A stretch of 64,000 nt of DNA, taken from positions 1 through 64,000 of the forward strand of contig JASLFU010000015.1 in assembly GCA_030150405.1 (NCBI GenBank), in the 5' to 3' direction. Under the pieces are notes generated by a model that was not told where the DNA came from, searched no databases, and saw nothing but the letters and a program-made list of their open reading frames with translations. The position numbers and the translations under genes were made by a program. The stretch's first letter is position 1; the number at the start of each line of letters is the position of its first letter. The stretch comes from Ignatzschineria sp. (GTDB lineage Bacteria > Pseudomonadota > Gammaproteobacteria > Cardiobacteriales > Wohlfahrtiimonadaceae). Of the stretch, positions 25,899 to 33,794 are shown piece after piece.

Positions 25899-26178
25899 AC
25901 CAAACGCAAAGTTAATTACAACAGTATTTGGCGTTGCAGTATCGATTTTGCTTGCGATTGCGGGCTGGTACTTCAAAAGCACAAATACAAACATCGCAGT
26001 GATTGCGCAATCGCTCAATGAGCTCACCATTAGCCAGCGGGAGCTCTTTGTAAAGCTCGAGAACTTTGAGCGCCATCTTTCACGCTCGGATCAAAACATG
26101 CAGGCGCTGGGGCAACGGATTAACAAGCTCGAGATCCGCATTGAGCGGCATGATGAGATTTTAAAGGGTGGGCGATGA
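25891..26178 (+). CDS. Membrane-anchored coiled-coil protein of the lysis region
   Basis: The 95-residue product has an N-terminal membrane helix (LITTVFGVAVSILLAIAGWYF) and a coiled coil ending RINKLEIRIERHDEIL. Topology is like XhlA/DUF2730-type phage proteins that can act as holin helpers. No exact family is recognised. The ATG is chosen because the upstream part of the frame is only the shadow of the lipoprotein gene. It overlaps the tail completion gene by 4 bp. Confidence 0.6.
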   Translation: MSEPNAKLITTVFGVAVSILLAIAGWYFKSTNTNIAVIAQSLNELTISQRELFVKLENFERHLSRSDQNMQALGQRINKLEIRIERHDEILKGGR

Positions 26179-26540
26179 TTAACGACTTAAAAGCCACGCT
26201 TTTGCCATACGTAAGAGACGCCACAAGCGTAGATGTGTGGATCGATGAAGGCCGGGCGAAAGTGCTCGGCAGAACGCAAATGCGGGATGAAGAGATCGTG
26301 ATCGATATTTGGGATATTAACCCCGGGCAAGACCACAACATTATCGCAGCCGCTGGGCTCTGGTATGAAGAGAACGAAAAGCGCCTCCCCAAGCACGAAA
26401 AAGAGGCGGGGTTTGAGTACGACACCATCATCGCGAACGAAAGCGACGTGGGCTTACAAATTCGGCTTAAAGTGCGCCGTAAATATATTTTTGAGCAGAC
26501 GGAGGAAGGGTTAATCGATGGAAGATTCTGCGATCCGTAA
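26175..26540 (+). CDS. R: Tail completion protein (P2 gpR-like)
   Basis: The 121-residue product sits where P2 has gene R, directly before S, and has the mix of beta strands expected (VDVWIDEGRAKVLGR, EEIVIDIWDI, GFEYDTIIANESDVGLQI). GpR caps the tail with gpS. Sequence resemblance is modest, so position carries much of the argument. Confidence 0.65.
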   Translation: MINDLKATLLPYVRDATSVDVWIDEGRAKVLGRTQMRDEEIVIDIWDINPGQDHNIIAAAGLWYEENEKRLPKHEKEAGFEYDTIIANESDVGLQIRLKVRRKYIFEQTEEGLIDGRFCDP

Positions 26541-26967
26541 TCCATTTTTGGGGATTTTAGAGACGGTAGAGCCCAAGAACCGCCGCAAGATTGCACGGGC
26601 GATCTCACGAGAGGTAAGGGCAAAGCAGTCCGATCGGATTCTTGCAAACGTGGATTCCGAAGGGAGCGCATACCCGCCACGGCGAAAAAGCACTCGCAGG
26701 CGGGTAAAAAAACGCCCGGCAAAGATGTTCCAAAAGCTTGGCAGGCGTAGCCGCTTACGCATGCGCAGTAATGCAAATGTAGCGGCAGTGGAGATTAACC
26801 CCAAAGATGCGCTTATCGCTAGAACGCACCATTACGGCCTAAAGGAGCGCATCGGCAGAAAGCAGGTACACCGCTTTGAGAAACGCCCGCTTTTAGGCTT
26901 TGGCAAAGAGGAAGAGAAGCTTATTGGGGATCTTGTTTTAAAGAGTATCGCAGAGGGATTTAAGTAA
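26518..26967 (+). CDS. S: Tail completion / virion morphogenesis protein (P2 gpS family)
   Basis: The basic 149-residue protein shows the gpS pattern: RRKIARAISREVRAKQSDRI, PPRRKSTRRRVKK, and a C-terminal LIARTHHYGLKERIG with RPLLGFGKEEEKLIGDL. It overlaps R by 23 bp and abuts V. Confidence 0.85.
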   Translation: MEDSAIRNPFLGILETVEPKNRRKIARAISREVRAKQSDRILANVDSEGSAYPPRRKSTRRRVKKRPAKMFQKLGRRSRLRMRSNANVAAVEINPKDALIARTHHYGLKERIGRKQVHRFEKRPLLGFGKEEEKLIGDLVLKSIAEGFK

Positions 26968-27605
26968 TGTTACCAACCGACAGTACCCGCAAAATTGCAG
27001 AAGTAGTGAAGCGCGCAACGATTGTGGGCGTAAAAGAGGAGGGCGGCGAAATCTTGGTGCAAGCCGAGTATGAAGAGGGAGCACTCACCCCGTGGATGCG
27101 CTATGCAAAGCCCTTTATCGGAGGCACCAAAATCTTTACTTATCCCGCCATTGGCACAGGGGGAGAAGTCTTTAGCGAAGCGGGTGAAAACGAGGTGAAC
27201 ATCTTTTACCCCACCGAAGATCACACAAGCGATTTTAGCGGCTTAGGGGCAGATGATTTTTTAATCCTCTTTAAAAATGGGGACAAAATTCACCACAAAG
27301 GGGGCGAGCTCACCATCACCACCAGCGGTAAGGCAAGCGTAAACGCCCAGAGCGTAGAGGTAAACAGTACCCGCACCACCGTAAACTCAAGCCAGATCAA
27401 TCTCAATGGCAATGTAAAAGTGGCGGGGAGCTTTAGCCAGGTATCGGGCGGCGCCAGAAGCCGAAGCGGATACACCGCAAGCTTTACTGCGCCCGTTACA
27501 TTCCGTGCCCCCGTGTATGCAACAGCAGATATCACAATTAATGGCATTCCATTTGCCACACATAAACACGACACGCCGGCGGGCATGAGTAGCACACCAG
27601 AGTAA
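26967..27605 (+). CDS. V: Baseplate spike protein (P2 gpV family)
   Basis: GpV is the membrane-piercing tail spike: an N-terminal OB-like domain (TPWMRYAKPFIGG, YPAIGTGGEVF), then a repetitive beta region with serine, valine and asparagine (VNAQSVEVNSTRTTVNSSQI). The C-terminal KHDTPAGMS end carries a His-containing motif of the kind that binds iron in the P2 tip. Length (212 aa) matches. Confidence 0.88.
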   Translation: MLPTDSTRKIAEVVKRATIVGVKEEGGEILVQAEYEEGALTPWMRYAKPFIGGTKIFTYPAIGTGGEVFSEAGENEVNIFYPTEDHTSDFSGLGADDFLILFKNGDKIHHKGGELTITTSGKASVNAQSVEVNSTRTTVNSSQINLNGNVKVAGSFSQVSGGARSRSGYTASFTAPVTFRAPVYATADITINGIPFATHKHDTPAGMSSTPE

Positions 27606-27614
27606 GGAGGGAGA

Positions 27615-27959
27615 ATGATTAGCAGAGAAACGGGATTACCCATCTCAGAAAATGAGCATATTATCCAATCGCTCTTCGATATTGCCACCACAGAAGTGGG
27701 CACACGGGTAATGCGCAGAAATTATGGCTCGATCTTAATTCCTTCGATTGATGCGCCGCTTAACGCTATTACCCGCATGCAGATCGCAAGCTCACTCACC
27801 TTGGCTTTTGCGCAATTTGAACCGAGAGCCGAGGTGCGTGCGATTCAGCTCACGGCGGATAGAGAAGGGCGCACCGAGATTTTGATTGATGCCATCAACA
27901 AGCGCACAGCAGAGCGCTTTAAGGGGCAGATTGATAGAGAGGGAGCGAGGTTACAGTAA
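27615..27959 (+). CDS. W: Baseplate wedge protein (P2 gpW / T4 gp25 family)
   Basis: The 114-residue protein has the gp25-like pattern: an N-terminal HIIQSLFDIATTEVGTRVMR and the conserved RRNYGSILIPSIDAP, then EPRAEVRAIQL. It would be part of the baseplate wedge with J. GGAGGGAGA precedes the ATG, and it overlaps J by one base. Confidence 0.92.
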   Translation: MISRETGLPISENEHIIQSLFDIATTEVGTRVMRRNYGSILIPSIDAPLNAITRMQIASSLTLAFAQFEPRAEVRAIQLTADREGRTEILIDAINKRTAERFKGQIDREGARLQ

Positions 27960-28846
27960 TGATTCGCAATTTACCCATCCCCACATTTTTTAAAGAGCTC
28001 GATTTTGAGAAGGAGCTCGAAGCGATTACGCAAGATTTTTTAAAGCGCTCGCCAGAGTACGAAGAAGTTTATCTCGAGAGCGACCCCATTCGAAAAGTTT
28101 TAGAGGCGTGGGCGTATGACAGAGTAAACCTTAAAAACCAATATAACGAGGATTTGAGACAGGTGCTTTTACCCTATGCGACAAAAGAGAACCTCGATAA
28201 CCTTGCGTGGAATCACCTTATTGAGCGCCGATTAATTGACGCAGGCGACCCCGAGGCAATCCCGCCCATTCCGCCCACTTATGAGAGCGATGAGGAATTA
28301 CGCTACCGCGCGCAAACGGCGGACAGATTAGCACTCACGGCAGGCCCGGCATCGGCTTATGATCGCTTAACGATTGAAGCAGCGCCAGACATAAAAGAGG
28401 GTAAAACGATTCTCCCCACGCCGAAAGAGGGTGAAGTGCATATCGTGGTAAGAGCGCGCGAAGGAGTAGACGGAATGGGCACGCCATCGCAAGAGCTGAT
28501 GAATAAAATTCACGATTATTTGAGTGCAGAAGATAAACGCCCGGTAAATGACAAAGTGATTGTGCATCCCTCACGCCCAAAGCGAGTAAATATCGTTTTA
28601 GAAGCGCACTACAAGCTCGGCTTTAGTAAAGCGCAGCTTGATCGGGAGATCACCGCAAAACTGATGGCGGCGAATGATGAGAAGCAATTGGGCGAAGCGC
28701 TCACACTGAACGAAATTCACGCCCGCAGCCGCATTACGGGGGTAGATAACATCATTATTCTATCGCCAAAAGCAGATATCGAACCCGAGTTTGATGAGTT
28801 TATCTATATCGAAAATTTAGAGATTACGGAGCCCGACGAAGAATGA
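27959..28846 (+). CDS. J: Baseplate assembly protein J (P2 gpJ family)
   Basis: The protein starts MIRNLPIPTFFKELDFEKEL and contains LLPYATKENLDNLAWNHL, EELRYRAQTADRLALTAGP and a C-terminal GVDNIIILSPKADIEP, all typical of gpJ. The 295 residues match. It overlaps I by 4 bp. Confidence 0.93.
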   Translation: MIRNLPIPTFFKELDFEKELEAITQDFLKRSPEYEEVYLESDPIRKVLEAWAYDRVNLKNQYNEDLRQVLLPYATKENLDNLAWNHLIERRLIDAGDPEAIPPIPPTYESDEELRYRAQTADRLALTAGPASAYDRLTIEAAPDIKEGKTILPTPKEGEVHIVVRAREGVDGMGTPSQELMNKIHDYLSAEDKRPVNDKVIVHPSRPKRVNIVLEAHYKLGFSKAQLDREITAKLMAANDEKQLGEALTLNEIHARSRITGVDNIIILSPKADIEPEFDEFIYIENLEITEPDEE

Positions 28847-29358
28847 CGCAAGAGAGAGAATCGCTACTCCCAAATACAAGTACAAAGTTTGAGCGAGATT
28901 TAGAGATGACCGGCTATTTCGCTGGCCGTCCCGAGACTGCTTTTAACTTCTCAGACATCTGGTGCCCGCACCGTTGCCCGGTGGAGTTACTGCCGTGGCT
29001 CGCATGGACACGTGATGTAGAAGGCTTTGATAATACCTGGGATGAAGCGCGCAAGCGCAATACGATCGCCGCAGCGCCCGAAATCAACCGCTTAAAGGGC
29101 ACAGTAGCGAGCGTAAAAAAAGCGATGAAAGCGGCAGGCTTTGGAAAGATCGTTTTAAAAGAGCGCGCGGGGCACTGGGCAGAGTATGAAGTGGAGATCG
29201 AAAACCCGCTGACAAATCAGCAATATAAAAACGCCGTGGAGATCTTAATACACACAAATCCCGCGCGAAACCGCTTAGTACGCATCGAATTTACCCGCGC
29301 GATTCTGCATAACAACAAGATTTTAAGAAATGGAGAGTATCTATATGGAACAAAATAA
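28843..29358 (+). CDS. I: Tail protein I (P2 gpI family)
   Basis: The 171-residue protein shows LLPNTSTKFERDLE and the conserved CPVELLPWLAWTRDVEGFD, with KRNTIAAAPEINRLKGTVAS following. It connects baseplate and tail fibre. The fibre gene starts inside its last 14 bp. Confidence 0.92.
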   Translation: MTQERESLLPNTSTKFERDLEMTGYFAGRPETAFNFSDIWCPHRCPVELLPWLAWTRDVEGFDNTWDEARKRNTIAAAPEINRLKGTVASVKKAMKAAGFGKIVLKERAGHWAEYEVEIENPLTNQQYKNAVEILIHTNPARNRLVRIEFTRAILHNNKILRNGEYLYGTK

Positions 29359-30865
29359 GCGAGCAACGAGAGAACAGCCCGCAGTAACAGCAGATCTTCA
29401 TCTCGACCATAAACTAATTAAGCCTGAGGACAGGCTCGAAAAGATCCGCATCTATCGAGAGCTCCACCCCGTATTAGGGGGCCAGCCCACGGACGAGCGA
29501 GACAATCCGAATGACAACAACACCGCGCTCGATCTTGCTTGTACGATTAAGCACGACAGAGAGAAGACAGAAGAGGCGCTAAGCGGAAAGCTCGACACGC
29601 CAGAGACAATTGGCGATGGTCCTGCATATATGCTTGCGGGGGCAGGCGGTGTGATAACAGCTATTGATACAACAAAAGCATTCCATGAGTACGATGAGAC
29701 AATGTTTTTTAGAGATAACACCGATAATTCTAGCCCAAATAGAATTAATATGGGGATGGTAGTAACACACCCTAGAGACCCGAGATATAAGTTTGCGATT
29801 GGGCAGACTGGTTATTCGGGAACTAGGACGTTCACCATTCGTAGAATTTGTCCTGGTGGTGATGATCACTTTGAACTTTTACATGACCAAAACACCTACC
29901 CCGACAAATCGGGCTTCCTTCGCGCTTCAGGCTCAGCAAACGCACTCACAGAATCGGATCGAACATCATCGCTCGGCACATCAACAACGCTCGTTGCAAG
30001 TCAGAAGCTTGTGAATGATGTGAGTACTCGAACAACAACTGCACAGAATAGAGCTAATGACGCATATACTCTAGCGAATTCAAAATGGTCGCCACAGTCT
30101 ACAGTAGGTACAGGCAACATCGTACGCAAGAGCATTACAGACTCTCTAGATACTCGTGTGACTAGCGCTCATAATAGAGCTGATAGCGCTTATAATCTAG
30201 CGAATTCAAAATGGTCACCGCAGGATACGATCGGTAGTGGAAAGCTGATGAGAGAGGGCGCTTTTGGCGTTGGCTCTTATTTAGATTTGAGGAAAGAAAC
30301 TAATAAATTCTGGAAAGCTCCATCCACTACATTTGGTAAGGGGACGTGGTTCGGGTTTGCCTCGGAGGCTGAACTCGGTTTCTCATCTAGCGGTACGTAT
30401 GGTTCTGCAATTATTAATGGACAATATAGAGACAAAACTGGTGGGGCGGGTAGTGCAAACGTACTGTTCCTTTCAAACAGAATAAAATATCGCTATCAAA
30501 CAGATGAATCTTCATGGAGTGCCGTACAAACCTTAGCAACTACCGCCGACTCAGATAGAGCATACGATCGGGCTAACGATGCTAGAACAAGAGCTATTAA
30601 TGCACAGAGTAGAGCTGATAGTGCTTATAGCATTGCAAATAAGAAAACAGATAAGAGCGATACAGCAGCGCTCGGAAACGCGGAGTGGACAAGCTGGAAG
30701 ACTCAAGAGTCGGGGGGTAATAATTTCGGATACGGCGGCTCACTGAGTTATGCGTTAAGCGATGTTCCCGCCAATGCTGTTGTTTGCAGAGCAGAGTACA
30801 GGCCGTCAGGTAGTGATAGGCAATCAAGAGTTCAATACAGAAGAATCATCAGAACGGGTAAATAA
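29345..30865 (+). CDS. Tail fibre protein (P2 gpH position)
   Basis: The product of about 506 residues has the position and repeat style of a receptor-binding fibre. The N-terminal 100 residues (RLEKIRIYRELHPVLGGQ) probably attach to the baseplate. The shaft contains repeated units with RADSAYNLANSKWSPQ; at DNA level two near-copies lie 126 bp apart (about 30047 and 30173), and a third partial copy is near 30605. The tip has little resemblance to P2 gpH. The second ATG is chosen since GGAGAG lies 7 nt before it. The shaft DNA has a higher AT content than the baseplate genes, as expected for a host-range module that is swapped. Confidence 0.75.
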   Translation: MEQNKRATREQPAVTADLHLDHKLIKPEDRLEKIRIYRELHPVLGGQPTDERDNPNDNNTALDLACTIKHDREKTEEALSGKLDTPETIGDGPAYMLAGAGGVITAIDTTKAFHEYDETMFFRDNTDNSSPNRINMGMVVTHPRDPRYKFAIGQTGYSGTRTFTIRRICPGGDDHFELLHDQNTYPDKSGFLRASGSANALTESDRTSSLGTSTTLVASQKLVNDVSTRTTTAQNRANDAYTLANSKWSPQSTVGTGNIVRKSITDSLDTRVTSAHNRADSAYNLANSKWSPQDTIGSGKLMREGAFGVGSYLDLRKETNKFWKAPSTTFGKGTWFGFASEAELGFSSSGTYGSAIINGQYRDKTGGAGSANVLFLSNRIKYRYQTDESSWSAVQTLATTADSDRAYDRANDARTRAINAQSRADSAYSIANKKTDKSDTAALGNAEWTSWKTQESGGNNFGYGGSLSYALSDVPANAVVCRAEYRPSGSDRQSRVQYRRIIRTGK

Positions 30866-30867
30866 TC

Positions 30868-31344
30868 ATGAAAGATAAAAACAATCAAATTTATATCGCA
30901 GTTGCAATGAAAGATTCGGCAATCTCCTTTTACAACTTAACAGTGCATGAAGATGACATTCTCGGCATTGTGAGCGCAGAAGAGTACGAGCAATTGCAAC
31001 ATGAATCGCATGTGAATCAGAAAGATTTACGCGCGTACATTGATAAAGACGGTAATCGTAAAATCGGGGCATTCGATAACACGCAACCCTCTCAATTTCA
31101 TTTCTGGAATGAGAAAAAAGCAGGTTGGGATATCACAGAAGAAAAAAAGGCAGAGCTCGAAGCAATCGAAAAACAACGTGAATTACAGCAGCTACACGAC
31201 GATCTCGACAACATCGAACGCCAGATTACGAGGTTAGAACGCATCAGACAGCGTACGGAGACGGAAGAGCAAGAGCTCGATCGTTTGATTGATGAGTCGA
31301 CAGAGATTTATCGCAAAATTAAAGCAGCAGAGGGAGAAGAGTAA
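30868..31344 (+). CDS. Probable tail fibre assembly protein
   Basis: The 158-residue protein follows the fibre gene by 2 bp, the place of P2 gene G. It has a globular N-terminal half (YIAVAMKDSAISFYNLTVHE), a WNEKKAGWDIT segment and a long C-terminal coiled coil rich in Glu and Arg. Tail fibre chaperones have this organisation with a tryptophan before the coil. Direct sequence similarity to gpG is weak, so the call rests on position and layout. Confidence 0.55.
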   Translation: MKDKNNQIYIAVAMKDSAISFYNLTVHEDDILGIVSAEEYEQLQHESHVNQKDLRAYIDKDGNRKIGAFDNTQPSQFHFWNEKKAGWDITEEKKAELEAIEKQRELQQLHDDLDNIERQITRLERIRQRTETEEQELDRLIDESTEIYRKIKAAEGEE

Positions 31345-31524
31345 ATGAAGGTTTTAAAAGAGTTTAAGCTTGGCAACAGGCTTTACGGCAAAGGCGATAC
31401 ATTCGCCAGCAAAGATAAAGCGCAAACAGCGGCGCTTGTAAATGGGGGGTATATCGGGCAGGTAGCAGACGCCCGCACAAAAGCAAAAAAAGACGCTAAC
31501 AAAGACGCAAAAGGAGCGAAGTAA
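31345..31524 (+). CDS. Small unknown protein before the tail sheath gene
   Basis: The 59-residue product starts MKVLKEFKLGNRLYGKGDTF and ends in a lysine-, alanine- and aspartate-rich tail. It has an AGGGAGAAGA ribosome site. Its stop overlaps the sheath start (TAATG). I do not recognise it. Its position resembles small tail-linked proteins before FI in P2-like phages. Confidence 0.6.
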   Translation: MKVLKEFKLGNRLYGKGDTFASKDKAQTAALVNGGYIGQVADARTKAKKDANKDAKGAK

Positions 31525-32696
31525 TGACAAAGTTTGTTCATGGCGTAAGCCTGAAAGTGGATAAGCGGGGCTATATCCCTGTGATTTCGCCAGCAATGGC
31601 GGTAATCGGCTTAATTGCCACCGCAAATGATGCAGATGAGGATTTCTACCCCCTTAATCATGGTGTATTAATCACCGATATTAACGAAGCGATTATGAAG
31701 GCGGGGGAATCGGGCACGCTTAAAGCGGCGCTTGAGGATATTAAAAAGGAATCCTCGCCAGAGATTGTGGTGATTCGTGTAGAAGAGGGCGACACCGAAG
31801 AAGACACAATCGCCAATGTGATTGGAGAAGTCACGGAAGATGGCAAACTTACAGGGATTGAAGCATTAGCCCTTGCAAGCCAACATGCGGGCAAAACGCC
31901 GCGCATTTTAGTCTGCCCGAAGTATGACGAAAATGACGCCGTTCGCCTAAAAATGGCGAATACCGCTAAGAAGATGTTTGCCTTTACCTATTTAAGTCTT
32001 AACGATGCGGAGACGATTCCTGATGCGATTAAAGCGCGGGAAAAGCTCTCAAGCGGATATGCGATGCTCTTTTATAACAACGCATTAGCGTATGACCCCG
32101 CAATTAAAGGGGAAGGCATGCGCTATTCTGTGGCGCAAATTGCGGGCTTGCGGGCACGCTTAGATATGGAGCGCGGCTGGCATAAGTCGATCTCTAATGA
32201 GGTATTGGCAGAAGCAACGGACGTAAATAAGCCGGTAACTTTCGCGAAGATTAACCCACAAGGCACAGGCGCAAACGCACTGAATGCCGAGGGAATTAGC
32301 GTTTTAGTGCATGATGGTGGCATCAAAACATGGGGTAACCGTACAGCGGCGGCAGATGATACGAGCGATTTTTTCGAAGTAGCGAACCGCACCGAGAGTT
32401 ATTTTGCGATTGAGGCGGGGAACTTCCTCTCTAATCTCTTGCAAGATCAGCCGATGACGCCGGTAAATATCGAGCGCTTTGCAGCACAATATAACAATGT
32501 TTTGGGCGCACATACGCAAGCAGGGCGCATTTTGGGCGGGCAAGTCGTGCTTGACCCAAATCTCAATAGCCGTGATGACTTAATGCAGGGTAAACCGGCA
32601 TGGGTGCTTGAGATTACCGCTGTTCCACCAATTGAGGGACCGCAATTAACTATCCGTTTAACGGACCGATTCATTATGACTGCAGTGGGAGCATAA
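31524..32696 (+). CDS. FI: Contractile tail sheath protein (P2 gpFI family)
   Basis: The 390-residue protein is the contracting outer tube. Family features are an N-terminal FVHGVSLKVDKRGYIPV, a central TPRILVCPKY, an AQIAGLRARLDMERGWHKSISNE segment (in two stretches) and a C-terminal domain with FAAQYNNVLGAHTQAGRI. It is followed 3 bp later by the tube gene. Confidence 0.94.
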   Translation: MTKFVHGVSLKVDKRGYIPVISPAMAVIGLIATANDADEDFYPLNHGVLITDINEAIMKAGESGTLKAALEDIKKESSPEIVVIRVEEGDTEEDTIANVIGEVTEDGKLTGIEALALASQHAGKTPRILVCPKYDENDAVRLKMANTAKKMFAFTYLSLNDAETIPDAIKAREKLSSGYAMLFYNNALAYDPAIKGEGMRYSVAQIAGLRARLDMERGWHKSISNEVLAEATDVNKPVTFAKINPQGTGANALNAEGISVLVHDGGIKTWGNRTAAADDTSDFFEVANRTESYFAIEAGNFLSNLLQDQPMTPVNIERFAAQYNNVLGAHTQAGRILGGQVVLDPNLNSRDDLMQGKPAWVLEITAVPPIEGPQLTIRLTDRFIMTAVGA

Positions 32697-32699
32697 ATT

Positions 32700-33221
32700 A
32701 TGGCTACATTAACGAAATTCCCCAGCATCTTGAAAAATTACGAGATGTACATCGACGGCGAGCGCTACGGACAGCGCGTAAGCATGGTGCGCTTGCCAGA
32801 TAACAAAGAGAAGCATGTAGAGGTGAATGTGGGCGGTACAACCCGAATTGTCCCCGTCCCCGTTGGGTTTGAAGGCCCCATGGAAGTCACATTTACCACA
32901 GAAGGGCTCGACCTTGATCTTTTATACCCAAAAGGGTGTGGGCTTGGGCAGAGCACGATTCAATTTAAAGGCTTTGCAGAAAACCCCGCAACGTGTGAAG
33001 AAGAGGCGATCTCCGTAACGTTTACGGGGCGCTTATCTGTAACACCTGGCGAGATGACACGAGGCGAAGGCATAAACAACGAAGCCTCTTTTATGGCGAT
33101 TACTGCGCTTTATGAGGTAAACGGTAAAGAGATTTACGAAGAGCGAGTGCTTGAAAACGTGCTCCGCGTAAATGGTAAAGATCTAAAAGCCGAAGAGCGC
33201 CGTGCGCTGGGCTACATGTAA
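32700..33221 (+). CDS. FII: Tail tube protein (P2 gpFII family)
   Basis: This is the major inner tail tube subunit, 173 residues. It begins with FPSILKNYEMYIDGERYGQ and includes LPDNKEKHVEVNVGGTTRI and a C-terminal YEVNGKEIYEERVLENVLRV. These match gpFII along the length. Confidence 0.93.
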   Translation: MATLTKFPSILKNYEMYIDGERYGQRVSMVRLPDNKEKHVEVNVGGTTRIVPVPVGFEGPMEVTFTTEGLDLDLLYPKGCGLGQSTIQFKGFAENPATCEEEAISVTFTGRLSVTPGEMTRGEGINNEASFMAITALYEVNGKEIYEERVLENVLRVNGKDLKAEERRALGYM

Positions 33222-33231
33222 GGAGTAAAAC

Positions 33232-33570
33232 ATGGCAAAACAAGTAGATGAGAAGGCGTACGAAATTACGCTTAAACGCCCCCTTACAGTGGGGGAGCAA
33301 GTGGTAGAGAAGCTCACACTCCGTGAGCCTCTCGCGGGGGATCTTCGCGGCGTGAACTTGGGGAAATATCACCAAGGGGATGTGGGTGAAGTGTTAAAGG
33401 TATTGGCCAACATTACCGATATCCCCGTGCGCTCGCTTAACTATCTGGGCTCGCTTGATGTAACGGCCATCACCAGTATTTTGCTGGGGTTTATAACTCC
33501 CGAGAGCTTACCGAGTATTCTGAAAGAATTTCAGAACTTGGGCCTCAAAATCGAGGAGGTAGCGGCTTAA
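33232..33570 (+). CDS. E: Tail assembly chaperone (P2 gpE family)
   Basis: The 112-residue protein has the gpE shape: TLKRPLTVGEQVVEKLTLRE, LAGDLRGVNLGKYHQGD and a C-terminal LLGFITPESLPSI. In P2 the E gene is partly read through by a -1 frameshift to give E+E', which is needed for the tape measure. The -1 frame here is open past the E stop codon. Confidence 0.88.
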   Translation: MAKQVDEKAYEITLKRPLTVGEQVVEKLTLREPLAGDLRGVNLGKYHQGDVGEVLKVLANITDIPVRSLNYLGSLDVTAITSILLGFITPESLPSILKEFQNLGLKIEEVAA

Positions 33571-33737
33571 CGCCCACCCATTTTCTTACCGATTATGTGG
33601 CGGCCATTGGGGGAACATTCCCCTTTATCAGCTACAGCGAGATGATGGCGATGCCCTACTCTGAATTTTTAGTGTGGAACGCAAAAGCGACACTGCACAA
33701 TTTAGAGCGGGCCGCCGCAATGAAAGAGAAGAGATAA
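33441..33737 (+). CDS. E' extension read in the -1 frame from the E gene (programmed frameshift)
   Basis: The frame one base back from E is open from just after a TAA at 33438-33440 to a TAA at 33735-33737. Past the E stop it reads THFLTDYVAAIGGTFPFISY and then EFLVWNAKATLHNLERAAA, a typical E' sequence. It has no start of its own. A canonical slippery heptamer is not obvious. G-GGG-TTT at 33486-33492 is the best candidate I see, and only its first codon re-pairs well. Confidence 0.7.
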
Positions 33738-33794
33738 CAAAGGAGGAAGGGGAATCGCAAACCACACACTAAGAGGGCGATTCCCCTTTATTTT

